A stretch of DNA of 64,000 nucleotides. Origin: Aspidiotus rigidus. Its lineage: Eukaryota; Arthropoda; Insecta; Hemiptera; Diaspididae. Under the pieces are notes generated by a model. It was not told the origin of the DNA. It did no database searches and saw only the letters and a program-made list of their open reading frames with translations. The stretch lies in NCBI GenBank assembly GCA_035079385.1, contig JAVHKY010000034.1:5890001-5954000 (forward strand), read 5' to 3'. Below, piece by piece: positions 1 through 11,935 of the stretch (within the stretch, counting starts at the first letter, position 1; the number at the start of each line of letters is the position of its first letter). The translations under genes were made by a program, and so were the position numbers.

Positions 1-240
1 TAGAAATCAAATCATATAGTGGATCAATATTATCGTCTTAATATTGGAGTCTAAATTCTTCATTATTATAGTTAGGAAGAGAAACTCGCATAACTTTTTC
101 AGCCAATTGGGTCAATATGTTTTAAATATTGAGCAAAGATGGCTCGAAAGCTGAATTTCTTGAAACTGTTTAAACCTGAAAAGCGACCGTCTCTCTTTTT
201 GTGAGTATTGTAACATCTTTAGGCTTGGGTTCAGTTAGAA

Positions 241-450
241 ATCTGCATGACGTGACGCTGTATGACGTCATCAATGACCTTGAACTACTTTAGAGACGAA
301 AAAATTAGGCCTTTACTCACTAGGCTGCTATAGTAGGTTTAGCCTTCATTATATAGACCTAATATACAGTATAATATACTAGAGTTATATCAGGTTATAA
401 CATAGGCCTATAATGGAAGCTAAACTTACTGTAGCAGCCGAGTATACTAT
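241..450 (-). repeat. TGACGTCA-bearing dispersed repeat, inverted copy
   Basis: Contains GTATGACGTCATCAATGACC and, on the minus strand, matches the 38340-38490 repeat (the block ending in CAAGTTCATTGATGACGTCAT). Followed by ATATACAGTATAATATAC-like sequence also found at 38.0-38.1 kb. Confidence 0.5.
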
Positions 451-889
451 CGATATTTGGATACAATGGAGGTCAATATATCGATATTTCTTTATTTCGT
501 ATTTCTTTGCAAGCGGCAAAGACGTATACGTGATTCGATGATTTTCCGTGAAATGGAGAAATTTTCTTAAACATTTTTTGGTATTCATTATTTATTGACC
601 CCTTTCCTTCTCCCTCAATTATGGAGTCTGTCCTAATTTATATGAATTTCCAAATTCTCCCTCCTTCGTAACGCTCTTCAGGTCTGTCTTTTCGTTCATG
701 TCCTTCTCTCTTGCCTATATAGTTTAGTACTCAGTAATATGGTAATTTCATCTTCGTAGTCGACTCATATATGATGAGAAGAGAGTGGACAAGGCCTTTG
801 AGTCAGCCTTATTTTAAAGACTATTAATTTAATTTGGAACTTGGGGAAAATTCCGACGAAGAATTGAATTTCTGACCAAAAAAAGGGTA

Positions 890-1265
890 AAATATGATTC
901 ATTTTTCAGTCCTGGGAGGTCTTTCTAACAGGGAACCTCTTTTATGTCGGGGTGGGGGGGGGGAGAAGTGACGAGCGACGGCCGTCTGGCAAAACGTGGG
1001 ACTTGGAGAAATTTCGACCTCCGAGCTACAAGTGATAGAAGGTTGACGTGGAAAAATTTCGACTTTCAAGCTATACATGATAAGAGGACTTGGTGAACAG
1101 GGAAACGATGGGAAAGGGACTCGGAAAAATGTCAACCTCCGTGCTATAGGTGATAGGAGGGCGACTTGGAAAAAGTTCGACTTTCAAGCTACATATGATG
1201 AGTAAGGGACTTGGACAAATTCCGACGTGAGGTACTCCCATAAAACAGGTTTGCCTCAATTAACA
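890..1265. repeat. GACTTGGAAAAAT satellite/foldback block (copy A)
   Basis: About five degenerate units of ~65-70 bp (GGACTTGG-AAAAATTTCGACCT-CCGAGCTA-ATGATAGGAGG) bounded by AACAGGGAACC...TTTTATG on the left and CATAAAACAGGTTTG on the right, which are inverse to each other. The same units and end motifs recur at 40.04-40.87 and 41.28-41.97 kb. Confidence 0.6.
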
Positions 1266-1599
1266 AACCTAATGAAGGCAACCTCCAGCAGCACACTAGG
1301 TATTGAATATAAATTTCAACAGGTCGTTAATAGCAGGCCCTATCATAATAATCTTTGTAAGTTCAAATTGTGGTGTCCCGCCCTCCATCGTCCGGCGAAA
1401 ACTGACCCACTCCCATAAGGGAGTTCATAACAATTTCGAATATCGAGAAATATATGATCTTACATAACATTTCATATTTTTTGGTTCCCAACTCGCCAAA
1501 AATTTGGAATTTTTCAGTACATAGTTAGGAATATTAAATTTTTTTTTTTAGTTCTGAAACACCTTTTCAGATTATTGATATCGATTGATCTAAACTTAC

Positions 1600-2477
1600 T
1601 AAGTGTTATGGACTCGACTGGAAACATCTTCGGAACATCGAATTTATAATGATCGAATGGAGAGCGAACGATTCTTATCTGAATGTCACTCTTATTCTGT
1701 TCTCGGAGTAGATAAAAATCTGGTAACCCTTTGCATAACATCCCATAATAAGAGCTGTCGTATTTATCTTTTTGCCAGTAAGGAACGTAACTGAAGTCTA
1801 CCCAAGGTAGCTTAGCTTTAACTGCCGCATAGAAACATAACTTTTGACGATCTTCCGGTTCAAAGAACGAAAGAACTTCTTGTGGATCACCGACTGAAAT
1901 AAAGTGACAAAAAACTGGTGTACGAAGTATGCGACAATGATCGATCGGAAATTTTCGTTTTAGTACGGTACGAAATAATATTCGATTTGGATTTGATTCA
2001 AATTAAATTTTACGTCTGACGATCTTTCATATGGGGGAGTCAGCTCTTCAAAAATCAGTCAGTATTTCTCTCAATTGTCACCTGATACGCTGAATCCCCC
2101 AAACTCCCCTCATACATAAGGTGAGCATTATCAAGTGTGGAAAGAAGATGGGCTGCGAAATTGAAGTTTTGTGATTGACTTGTGATTGCAGCATTTTCAT
2201 GCTCTCTGAGTCAGCGAAAAAACCATAATCTCGGCACTTACTTACAAATAAGCACATTAATTATTTATGAATCATAATTTGATCGACCAACGACAAATAA
2301 AATTGTAAAAGATTTTGCTCAATATTAGTATTGTACATAGGACCTACCCAACGAGACATTAGTCACTGTTCTTTGCTCAAATCTGAGTATATTACTTCCA
2401 GTAGAACAATACGCTTCGAGGAGTAAATTACAAATCAGGAAAATGACACAAAGAATCCTAACATACTCGATCTTCAT
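1600..2477 (-). CDS. Copy 0: secreted bi-cysteine domain protein, 5' part only
   Basis: Two exons are visible: exon 1 2348-2477 (signal peptide, starts MKIEYVRILCVIF, hydrophobic core then polar ILRFEQRTVTNVS) and exon 2 1600-1893 (domain d1). Both introns are phase 1 with GT-AG ends (donor GTAGGT after 2348, acceptor TTTCAG before 1893, donor GTAAGT after 1600). d1 has DRQKLCFYAA and GMLCKGLPDFYLL, the two Cys motifs shared by all copies. Exons for d2-d4 should lie to the left; none is seen in 1-1599, so the gene either continues outside the window (the d1-d2 intron is 1.7 kb in copy 4) or is truncated. The reading frame seen is open. Function unknown. Confidence 0.75.
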
Positions 2478-2849
2478 TTTGAAAATACACCAATTAGGTC
2501 TCAAGAAAACAGATTTTCAGATTTTTAAAAAATATCTCGGTTTCTAGATGATTGTGTCAAGAAAATCCGTTTTACAAACCTGTTAATGACCCAAAAACAG
2601 AATACTACGAATAAATATTTCATAAAAATTTCATCTGTGTAAACCAATAATATCAAAACTGATTTTTCGAGTCAACAAAGACAAGCATTGGTCGGAATAA
2701 TCACTCTCCTCAAACATATATTTCCACATCGTCTGGGTAACCATCTGTCCGGTCGTTGCTTACTATACTGATGCCTCTTGTATAAATCGGATCGCTACCT
2801 CGGAAAATAGTTTCGCATCCACTCTCATTCGTCCGACCTCGTATCAAAA

Positions 2850-3240
2850 TTAAAGACTGGGTACATGAGGGATCCCCTTACCTCCCATCAAATTCATCCT
2901 GGCACCATCTCCGTTTCCCTCCCCACCATAACAGTATTTGTTTCTATGCGGGAACGTCCTGTACGAGTTTCCCGATTGGCTCCCTATGGGCAATCCTCTC
3001 TCCTCACTCAGACTCGAATCCAATTTTCTCAATAGTACCGTTCTCTCTCAACCTCACGTTCTCACTTAGCTCAGGTACGTCGACAACATTCTTCGCGGAT
3101 GAAATGGCTCCTCGTCCGGTCTCGAATTTCTTCTTTCTTGCAGTTGAATTCCATTCATCACAACATCCATTTGACTCCTGAAAAAGTTTAGATACTCGTA
3201 TCACTATGTTCTTCCTACTCGAGAACCAACGTCTTTCTAA
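2850..3240 (+). pseudogene. Degenerate Penelope-like reverse transcriptase fragment
   Basis: Plus-strand translation gives FLCGNVLYEFPDWLPMGNPL and then LRYVDNIL, matching the Penelope-type RT core (xFPxGxPMGxPLS... and the YVDD box). Frameshifts and stops throughout. Its GIY-YIG end may be the plus-strand remnant at 4350-4640. Confidence 0.6.
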
Positions 3241-3299
3241 CTGATGTTTTGAAAAAGGCTTTATTACCACATTGAAATAATACAATAAGAAAAACACTA

Positions 3300-4115
3300 C
3301 GTTTCGCTACCTTCCTGGGTAGCTTTTTCAAGCGTGTTTACGAGTGAACTGAAACGGCAAAATAAAACGAGTGAGGAACGAGATGAAGAAAGTAAAGAAA
3401 GTGAAGATCATGTATAATCATGAATCATCGCTTTGTACATACGAGTGAGTTGATCGGGGTCGATTTTGAAATTACATGTATTATGACTAACTATATTAAT
3501 AACCTCGAGAATTTTACGTTTACGATCATTAAGTTCCCGGCCTAGTATTCTAGCGTTATCGAAAAGAAAAGCGTGACCCGTATCCAAAGTATGAGAGGAC
3601 AAAGCAGTGTGGCGGCTTTGATGTTCTACATCTTTTTGGTGCTGGGATAACCTCGCCTGGAGGAGCTGCGAGGTTTCCCCCACGTAGACTTGGGGACAGC
3701 CAGAGCAAGGGACCTTGTACACAACACCAGAATTTTTCTTAATGGGGATAGGGTCTTTAATTTTGGAAAAGCATTTTTGTTTGTTGGTGTTGTGAAAGCC
3801 GAAAGAAACAGATAAAGTGGGATCTAAATTTTGTAAGATCTTACGAAGCACCACACTGCTTTTTCCCACATAAGGAATGGAGAAAAATCGTCTGCGTTCA
3901 TTACTCCTTCCCAAAAGATTTCTATTATTGAGCTTCCCTTCTTCCCCCCCTCACAATAATTTTCCTTACATCCCGAGGATAGTCATTAATTCTAAGCACG
4001 TCGTTTACTTTTTGTAGCATATTCTTGTGAAACCTAGTATCAGAGCCAGACAGAAGTCTGTCACGAAGATTCCTGGCAGTATTCAGTCTTAGACTGAAGG
4101 GTTGGGTGGAGTGTC
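3300..4115 (-). pseudogene. Penelope-like element 3' part: RT thumb and GIY-YIG
   Basis: A 168-residue minus-strand frame (3408-3914) carries a GIY-YIG endonuclease domain: VVYKVPCSGCPQVYVGETSQ, then the Arg-containing RLSQH and a downstream H..TGH. Upstream (3915-4110) a shifted frame reads NDVLRINDYPRDVRKIIV, typical of the RT thumb. The element is 5'-truncated and frameshifted. It lies between two plus-strand Penelope remnants, so it may have inserted into an older element. Confidence 0.7.
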
Positions 4116-4349
4116 TTTCTCCTCAAACGAAAATTCAATCAATGGCTCATCTTTTGATCGCTATACTCTCATCAATTTTCTGTTTTGCTGTTCGCCATTT
4201 TTCTCTCTCTTCGCGACTTCAACCCTAAGAAAGCTAGCATACCGAAATAGCACACCACAATAACATTTCTTTAGACATCAATGAGACCATTTCTAGAAAA
4301 TCCCCCCAACGCATCATGCAGTCTAACTTCTCCTCTCAGCGAATCCTTT

Positions 4350-4650
4350 CTCCTTGTCACAACCGTTAGGTTCGTCTGCCATTTCTCGGCCATTATTCTC
4401 ATGAAATGACTTGTACGTTTGAAACCCTCCTGTATCGCTGCACCATCTACTCTCTTCTAACCTGTCTTCCCTCAAGGATGAATTCCCTCTGAGGAGTACT
4501 GTCGCGTTCATCATACCAGTTGTATAGCTCCTAATTGTTCGGCCATTTATATCGGCTAGATCGGTCGTTCTTCGGCTTTCTGTCGCCACGCCATCATTCT
4601 GAGAAATCGGCCATAGCAAGCATTGTATCAATAATAACCACAGTTTCGAT
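4350..4650 (+). pseudogene. Degenerate GIY-YIG remnant
   Basis: The plus-strand frame reads TSCIAPNCSAIYIG, stop, IGRS, resembling the Cys-x-x-x-Cys then YIG-E-T of Penelope GIY-YIG domains. Stops in frame. Possibly the 3' part of the plus-strand element whose RT lies at 2850-3240. Confidence 0.4.
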
Positions 4651-5029
4651 CTAAAAATTCAAACTCCTTCATGAAGCGACTAAAAGCCGACTCCTTGATA
4701 GGTTAGAAGAGGTCGAGGTAGTTGCCGCATCTTCTTTTTCAAGACAGACTCTTCTAAACGACGCGTGCTTCACCTTCGTCCATCTATTTGTCGTTCACAT
4801 GTGTAAGATTGGTACGAAGAGTGTTCTTTTTTAATTGGTTGGGGAAACAATATCCTATTTAGATTTCATTAGGTATATTTTGTGCTGCCGGTTCTCAAAC
4901 TCTTGTGGATGGCGACTCGACTTAAAAATTAGCCAATTTATGAGGTCTTTAATTGAGATACAAACTGAAGGGCGAGGTCAGATCTCAAGTTTCAATGAAC
5001 CTTTTTGCGGGGAGCCCGCTATCTGGTTC

Positions 5030-5435
5030 GTTTGGGGCAGGCGTATCCTCAGAAAACGTCTGTGTCCGCATCCGACTTTGATGACGTCATCAACCTAAGT
5101 CATAAACCCAAGTTAGATTAGTATAATTATGTTGTATAAAAATAGGGCATCTCCAGAAAACGTCCACGTACGACTTTGGTGACGTCATCAACCTTAATTG
5201 CGTAGAAATGGGGCATCCTCAGAAAACGTCCGTGCTCAAATTTGACGACGTCATCAACACAAGTCAGGCTAGTTTCAGTTGCATAGAAGTAGGGCATCCT
5301 CAGAAAACATTGATATTCAACTTTAATGACGTCACCAACCTAAGTCAGGCTACTTTTGTGTCGCATAAAAATAGGCCTCCTCAGAAAAAAACCATACCCG
5401 ACTTTGATGACGTCATTAATAGTAGGTACAAGGTA
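5030..5435 (+). repeat. Minisatellite, ~85-bp unit with TGACGTCA
   Basis: Five units of the type ATCCTCAGAAAACGTCC-N-GACTTTGATGACGTCATCAAC-N-AAGTCAGGCTA-N-GCATAGAAATAGGG. The palindrome core is intact in three of five units and changed by one base in the rest. Confidence 0.75.
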
Positions 5436-5834
5436 GAGGAATTTGTGAGCAGCTGTTTCTGGAGGGCGGCATGACCAGCTTTACCCGAGGAGGAGCGAAA
5501 GCCACGGTCTGAAGCCTATGTAGATGTATTTATCTAAAGGCAGTTGGAGGACTCGTCTCGTTCGAATCAATTGAAATTTATTGATTCATTAATAATTAAA
5601 TATTTGATTAATAATATAATTTATTATAATTTTAAATAACCATACATAAATCAAATTAATTGTCTATTAATTTCTATTTAATAAACAGATTCCTCCACAT
5701 TCAAAAATGGGAATTGAAACCTTCATCGTATAAAATTTAAGCCATTCGGATGTGGCAATTGGAGCACGCAAAAAATGATTTCTAATGTACGTATGGTCCA
5801 GAGCTTTGCTAAGGTATATTTATCTTATCAAGTA

Positions 5835-8800
5835 TTATTCGTTCGACAATTCTCCTTTGAGTAAAATTATTTTTATTTCATTTTCAGACGTCCCGAGTCG
5901 AATATACATTTCTGGCCACGTTGTACACATGTAAGTAATATCTTCGGACTCGTCATAAGGTCGACCTTTGGTACCGTTACGATTTTGGGAACCGTCACGA
6001 TCTTTGATACCGTCACGACTACCGATATCGTGACAAATCACTCGTAAGTCGGTCTTATCTATATAACGAGCATTTGGAGTCAGCAACGTTTTGAACGGTA
6101 AAAGTACGTCTTCAGCTTTGGTGAACCGGAAATTCACGCGATTTTCAGGTCGGAGAATATATTTCTGAGCGATGTGGCATATACGCCAACGGGCTTCGTC
6201 GTCCAAATTAGTAAATAAATGTTCACTCAACTTCTTTTCGTCCTCTGGCGTTCTATCTTCTGTTAAGAAAACAAATAGTGGTTCACATTTACTTGATTTA
6301 GAAAGCAAAGAAACTAGAGACCTATTATTGGTTTTTGAGAATGTCTTAAGAACTAAAGAGAGATAGAGCATGAGGAAAAATTCCAAATGTGATCGAGTAG
6401 GCAGGTTTGTATGACTCAAGTGACGTTTTGCGGTAAGATTCACTGCGTCATGCTCGTAGGTCGATGTGTCCCGGTATCCATAGAAAAGAGATGGATGGTG
6501 AGGAGGAACTCACGGGTGCATCTTGAGATTATGATAGGATTGAGAGGTGAAGAAAAGCGGATGAGAAAAGAGAGGCACATGCATATAGCATTATGTTCGT
6601 AGTTTTTGATACGGAAGGCTGGGGTGTATCCCTGAATGGATTTTGCGTCTCGATTTCACGCGTGCTTGTAGCGCAGGAGATGAAATAGAAATTGTGAAGA
6701 AATGATTTTTGCGATGTGTCGATTGTAAATAAAGTTTCAAAAAAAACCAAAACGGATGTCAGGGATATGGGTTAACCAAAGAGGAAGAAATGAAAAAATA
6801 GGAAAAAATGGCCTACGTTTGAGAGGAGTGCTTGAATAGGAAAGCGACAGAAGGAGTGAATTACATTAGGTATCAGCGCCTGAGAAGAATGGGTGTTGAG
6901 GCCAGAAAGTTAGCGATGAGTGGAAAAGCGTAGGAACGGAAATGAGGAAGACCTGGATAGTGCGCTAAAGGAATGAAGGCCAATCGAAGCCAAAAGATAG
7001 AATATAGTGTCCACCAATTTTCAGGTTGTTTCGTTTGATTGGGTATGAATTAGAGAACCGTAATCAAGTTGGGAACGGTATAGACTATTGCAGAGTTGGA
7101 GGAGGAGTTTGCGGCTACAGCCGGGTCGGCAGGACGTTCAAAGAATTCAGGCATTTTGCTCTCAAAATTTTGATATGGATGGCTCACGATATTTTGGAAT
7201 TGAAGGTGAGATCGAAAAACTTGGTAGAGGATTGAGTGGTAATTGTCAAGTTCTGTAAATGCACGGGAGGAAGAAGCGTAGGGTATGATTATCTTTTTCG
7301 GAACACTAACTTGACTTTTTTCTTGTCTGAAAATCAAAATATACAGTCAGATGACCATTTGGAGATTTTGTCAAGGCTTCAAGCCTTAGTCTTGCTGATC
7401 GTTGAGAGTTGGAGCGTAGTAGAGATACTGGAGTAATCCGCAAAAAGTTATTTGGCCAAGGGAAAGCTGACACTGCACTTTTCATTATGACATTTATAGT
7501 GATTAGGATGACTGGAATACTCCATACTTCTATTTGGAGGTATCCCTCCGGATTGCTTGGTGGAAAAAGTATTGGTCTTGCATTCTAACCGTTAGAGATG
7601 CAGGAAGGAAATGAGACGTTTGGGTAAAATGCTTCAAAGGAATCATATGGAGGAGACGTAGTCACGCCAGACACGGAGGACGAAGAAACTGGTTTTTGCT
7701 TTTTGTAACAATTTTGGATTTTGAAACGGCAGCTCAAAATTGATCAATTTTTCCTCGTATCCGGCTCTTCAACTGTAATTAAAAATAATATCTTAAATTT
7801 TTGCGTTGAACCTACTTTTGGGCTTTCTGTAAAGAAAATACTCGATTTCTATTCCGGAAACATAAAATTGAGGCTCTAGTTGAATGAATGTAAGTTTGAT
7901 TTTGTTTTCGTCGACCAAGCGTAAATACAAAGGTGGCAATACAGGACATAGGATGGCGAAGTTATGTTCTTCTTTCTGTTTTCCAGAATACTGGAACGTG
8001 TACACTTGAGCTTTGGTTACGTTCCTATCGGTGTCCAAAGTTGTCACACCGTTCCATTGACGAGCCAACGTACATAATTTCATCCGATCATCAGCATTCA
8101 AGCGTATAAAGTTGTCTGCGATAATTACAGGTTTTTTTTCTTTGGACGCTGCGGTAACATAGGATTATTGAAGTTATAGAATTGGTAACCGTTTATCATA
8201 ATGTACAGGATGTATCCAAAAATATTTTCTAGGAAGAACGCGGAAATCATGGACGGCGTCGTGTAAAATGAAAAGAGGGGAAGGGACAGCTGAGACAAGA
8301 AATTGTCTACTGAAGCATAAATCTGTAAAAATTTCTGCACCTGTATATTTCCCGAAAAGTAATTTCTCCGAAGTGACTTCATACTTCTAGGATGTATTCC
8401 GAGAGAGAAAGATTTTTCGAAGATAATAAATTCTTGTGCTAAATGATGCTAGGCGATGGAAGACACCTAGGAGAAAGGAGTTAACTCAATACTTCATAAA
8501 CCGTCGGAATCTCGAAGAAAATGCATATGCAAAGCACTCCTACCCAATCTCTAATTTCATGTAATCAAAACGAACGAAAATCACAGCTTACCTTGCGAGA
8601 CAGCTGTAGCTTCGAAGTCATCTTTCTCAAAATCATATTCATCGATTCCACTTTTGAAGAGATATAATTTCATTTCGTTTGACGATTCCCAACGACTTAA
8701 GTACAACTTAGGCGAGGTTGGACAAAGAATCGCAATATCAGTTTCTGTCTTGCCTTCAAATTTAAAGTCATAGGGTTGCGCTTTTTCAACATCCCCGTTA

Positions 8801-11687
8801 ACGACGAAGATGGGTTCTTTGGTCTGTTGAAGCGCAAGAGCGCAAAGATTCTTTCGATCTTCAGGCTCCATTTCAGCATACACGGTATTGTTTAATTCGT
8901 CCGATAGATCATCTCCTTCAAAAATCAAAATTTTTCCATTTTAGTTCACGTCGTATAAATTCTTTGGTCAAGCTTGTCAAAATTTTTCGAATCTCAAACA
9001 AAAATGGTTTCTCTTTGAATTATTTAAATCTTGAGTAATGTCCGAATCTTCCTCCTCTGTAACTCTCGAAAAATTTGTCTTTCTATTCATGGCGTACCCA
9101 GCTACTAATATGGCATACTAGGTTGGCATTTGACCTGACCTTTAAATTCTACGTATATGTGGTGGGAAAAGAAGGGGTGGAAGCTCTTGAAGCTGATGAC
9201 TGATCGATTTCCATAACTTTCACCAACATTAGAAAGGTTGGCAAATTTAAAAAAAACACCATTCCTGTACAGGGGAACTCTAAACTATGATTCATTTTTC
9301 ATTCGTTTGTTGTTTTTTTTGTTTTTTTAGTATGTTGTTCAATAATTGGAGAAGCACAAAGTTTATGTACAGAATGTGAAAGTTGTGGCTGATAGCATTA
9401 AATTTTTTCTATTTCATGATGGGGGTTTGGACCGCGGATAGTGGTTTTGAGGTTGACAAGGTAAACCCAGTTTGGAGCCTTGACCACATTTTTAAATGTA
9501 ACCGTAGCGTGGGAACTCCGACAGAAATTAGGACTTCGATTAATTTTCATTTGAGACCATACATATCCAACGAGTGGTAAAGAGTGGATAGTGATATCCT
9601 TTTTCTAAATGCTTTTGAAATACGAGTGATCATTGGTTACTTATCCCACGTGTTGTGAAAAAGGGAGGCCTTTTCCTGGTGCAAATTCAAATTTTTCGCC
9701 TTTTCAGGATTCTAATTTTGGTACTATTGATTGAAGATTTACTTGGATGATTATCTCGAGTTGAAACAGTTTTGAACATTTTTTCCAGAAGACAAAATAG
9801 AGACGGTTGTTAGCGTTGATCGCAATCGAATGTCTATCTATATTGTAAGAAGACTTACTCGGTTCAGCAGATTCGACTACAATTATCCTTGAATCATCGA
9901 ATTCATAATGATCGAATCGAGACCGAACAATTCTTATCTGAACATTGTCCTTAAACGTTTCACGAAGTAGATAAAAATCTCTTAAGCCTTTGCATAACAT
10001 TCCATAATAATGCCGGTCGCCGTAAACCAGATTTTTCAGCCAGTAAGGGACGTAACTGTAGTCCACCCAAGGTAGGTTAGCCTTAATTGCCGCATAAAAA
10101 CACAACTTTTGACGATCTTCCGGCATATAGAACACAAGAGTGTCTTGTGGCTCACCGCCTGAAATCCAGAAATGAAAAAGTGATGTATGAAATATTTGCT
10201 GAAAGTTTTCTCATTTGGATTTAATGAGTATTGAATCGCAAGATGACTTGATGAGGAAATTGATGTACATCATATTGCAGAAGATGAGATGCAAAACTGT
10301 AGTTTGAAAATAATTGGCTTGTGACCTCAGTATTTTTGTGCTGTTTGAATCAAGTTGTCCGTTTATGAACGAGAAAAGAGAAACCAAGCCGCTAGGAGTT
10401 GAGAGGAGACTTTGTAGTTGCAAAAAGTTTTCAGGTTTAAATGTTTGTTTTTTCACTCCTCCCTAACGACAAATCTGGGAGAGCCGAGGGAAGCCAGAAG
10501 AAGGATAATGATGAGCACTGAACTGTCGATCTTCCTATATGGGGCCTCAGTATAGGCCGACTCAGTGAAGACAGCCTACAGAAGGAAAGAGATGGAAAAG
10601 GTCTAACAAAGGGTTGCTTTGAGGTGTGTTGGTGCCTACCGCACTGTCTCGACGAAGGCTCTTGGTGTATTAGCACGTTCACCACCTGTTGAGCTCCTTG
10701 TTGAGGAGAGTGCGGCGATGTTCAAAGCAAAGGAGAAGTCAACGACTAATCAAAAGGCTTTACGGGTTAATCTGGTGGCCAGGGTCTCCTTGCCTGAGAA
10801 ATGGAAAGCAAGAATTTCTCACAGTGAGTTGTGTTGATACGCGACTTTGATAATGGATAAACGATGCAGGTTTAGAGCGACTATGGCTTCTTCTACAAGT
10901 AACCTCATCAGAAGCTAAGGAGAGTTGAGTAGGCAAAATATTCGCATTGCAATCAATGGCAGGATGATGGACCACAGCACACCTTACTTGGAGGAGAGGC
11001 GTGGAGGCTTGTGCGAGGTACGCTTAGCCGGTCACCGCTTGCTCCGAGTAGCCTAGTAGCCACCATACTAGGTTCCGAAGAAACACGAAACCCTAGGTGT
11101 CGCCATTTGCAGCCACAGTCGTGAAGAAGAAGATGGAAAAGGAATGGAGTAGGTAAATGCAGACTTACGCTATGGCCTACTCAAAGCCTGTGTACCATTC
11201 ACATTAAGACGACCCTCCGCAGGAAGAATACTAAGCATAGGGATATGGGTGTGTGTGTGTGTGTGTGTGTTAGTTTGCGTGTCTGGGGATACTGTAACTT
11301 AGCGATTGCTTTAAAGAGCTGGGCGTTTCGCCGAGAATCGATTCTTCCATCACTGATCGATACCAGTGTTGGAGGAAACAAAGTTATGCGTAGGTACTCA
11401 ACCCATACCCATTTTACTATGAAGGCGAAGGAGCTTCTCATTTCACACAAGCGATAGTTACCCATTCAAAATCCCAACCTGATCGAACAAAATCAGATGA
11501 AATAATTTTATGATGTTCCTTAATTCGAGTAGTCTAGTTGTACACAAAACGTACCCAACGAAACACCAGTTACTGGTGTTACTAGTTCGAGTGTGAGGAT
11601 ATGCTCTCCACTGGTACAATATGCTTCGAGGAGTAAATTGCAGACGATGGAAATGAAACAAAGAATCTGAGCGGGTACGATTTTCAT
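5835..11687 (-). CDS. Copy 1: secreted protein of four bi-cysteine domains
   Basis: Exons: 11555-11687 (signal peptide, MKIVPAQILCFISIVCNLLL), 9859-10158 (d1), 8592-8915 (d2), 7816-8148 (d3), 5835-6259 (d4 and stop TAA). All introns are GT-AG and phase 1; the sum is 505 codons, 504 aa. Each domain shows R-x2-[LI]-C-x2-A (DRQKLCFYAA, DRKNLCALA, DRMKLCTLA, ARWRICHIA) and C-x6-Y (CKGLRDFY, CPTSPKLY, CPVLPPLY, CTTWPEMY). The start is the first ATG before a hydrophobic core. Domain d4 is 19 codons longer than in copy 2 because of an Asp/Arg/Gly/Asn-rich repeat at about 5957-6040. Introns hold non-LTR remnants. Inferred to be extracellular; family and role not recognised. Confidence 0.85.
6600..7560 (-). 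pseudogene. I/jockey-type non-LTR remnant in copy 1 intron
   Basis: Minus-strand frames include LLQLCNSLYRSQLDYGSLIH, the thumb motif (LLxLYxSLIRSxLDYG) of I/jockey-type reverse transcriptases, but broken by many stops and shifts. It lies between the d3 and d4 exons. The orthologous remnant is in the same intron of copy 2, so the insertion predates the duplication of copies 1 and 2. Confidence 0.55.
8950..9850. other. Intron between d1 and d2 of copy 1
   Basis: No gene, RNA or element recognised. It resembles the matching intron of copy 2 (16040-16770), so it is simply part of the duplicated unit. Confidence 0.5.
10440..11190 (+). pseudogene. R1-clade non-LTR remnant in copy 1 intron 1
   Basis: The plus-strand frame at 10619 reads LRCVGAYRTVSTKALGVLA then SPPVELLVEE, a hallmark stretch just after the RT of R1-clade elements (LRVxxAYRTVSxxALxVLAGxxPIxLL). 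Before it is SIFLYGAS (VLLYGAxxWA). Further on, frames resemble the R1 C-terminal region (QHTLLGGEAWRLVR). Many stops. Related fragments: 24330-24580, 32581-33231 and 46870-47350. Confidence 0.65.
11246..11272 (+). repeat. (GT)n microsatellite
   Basis: About 13 GT units interrupted only near the right end; lies in intron 1 of copy 1. Confidence 0.9.
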
Positions 11688-11837
11688 TATTCAGGTCACA
11701 AGAAAACGGATTCTAGAATTCTTCAGAATTTTACGATTTTTAAATATTCTCGATTAAAAATTTCGTTTACCAATCTGTTAATCACATTCATGGGGAATAC
11801 TTCAAGTATTACGGGTATAAAAAGAAAAGGTGTTTTC

Positions 11838-11935
11838 TATTTGTGTAATCAGTACCGTTATTTGTGTAATTCAAAGACAGATTTTTCAAATTTGCGAAAA
11901 AAAGCATTGGTGGGATATTTTCCTTTTCGATTAAA
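11838..11935 (-). promoter_or_regulatory. Conserved upstream block of the gene array
   Basis: About 150-250 bp upstream of the copy 1 ATG lies a block (read on +: GTGTAATCA..., TAATTCAAAGACAGATTTTTC, then GCATTGGTGGGATAT). Close relatives occur upstream of copy 2's remnant (17596-17680) and the detached signal exon (24935-25015), and weaker ones upstream of copies 0 (2636-2705) and 3 (32380-32440). Conservation of non-coding sequence at a fixed position suggests a shared promoter element, although between copies 1 and 2 it could simply reflect recent duplication. Confidence 0.4.

Noticed and set aside
1..1599. Remaining exons (d2-d4) of copy 0
   Set aside because: No Cys motifs or GGAGATGATTT-type exon start found on the minus strand; they are probably outside the window.
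7050..7337. Minus-strand ORF conserved between copy 1 and copy 2 introns (also 13993-14268), as an extra exon
   Set aside because: The region translates as a decayed non-LTR RT thumb in another frame; conservation is explained by the recent duplication.
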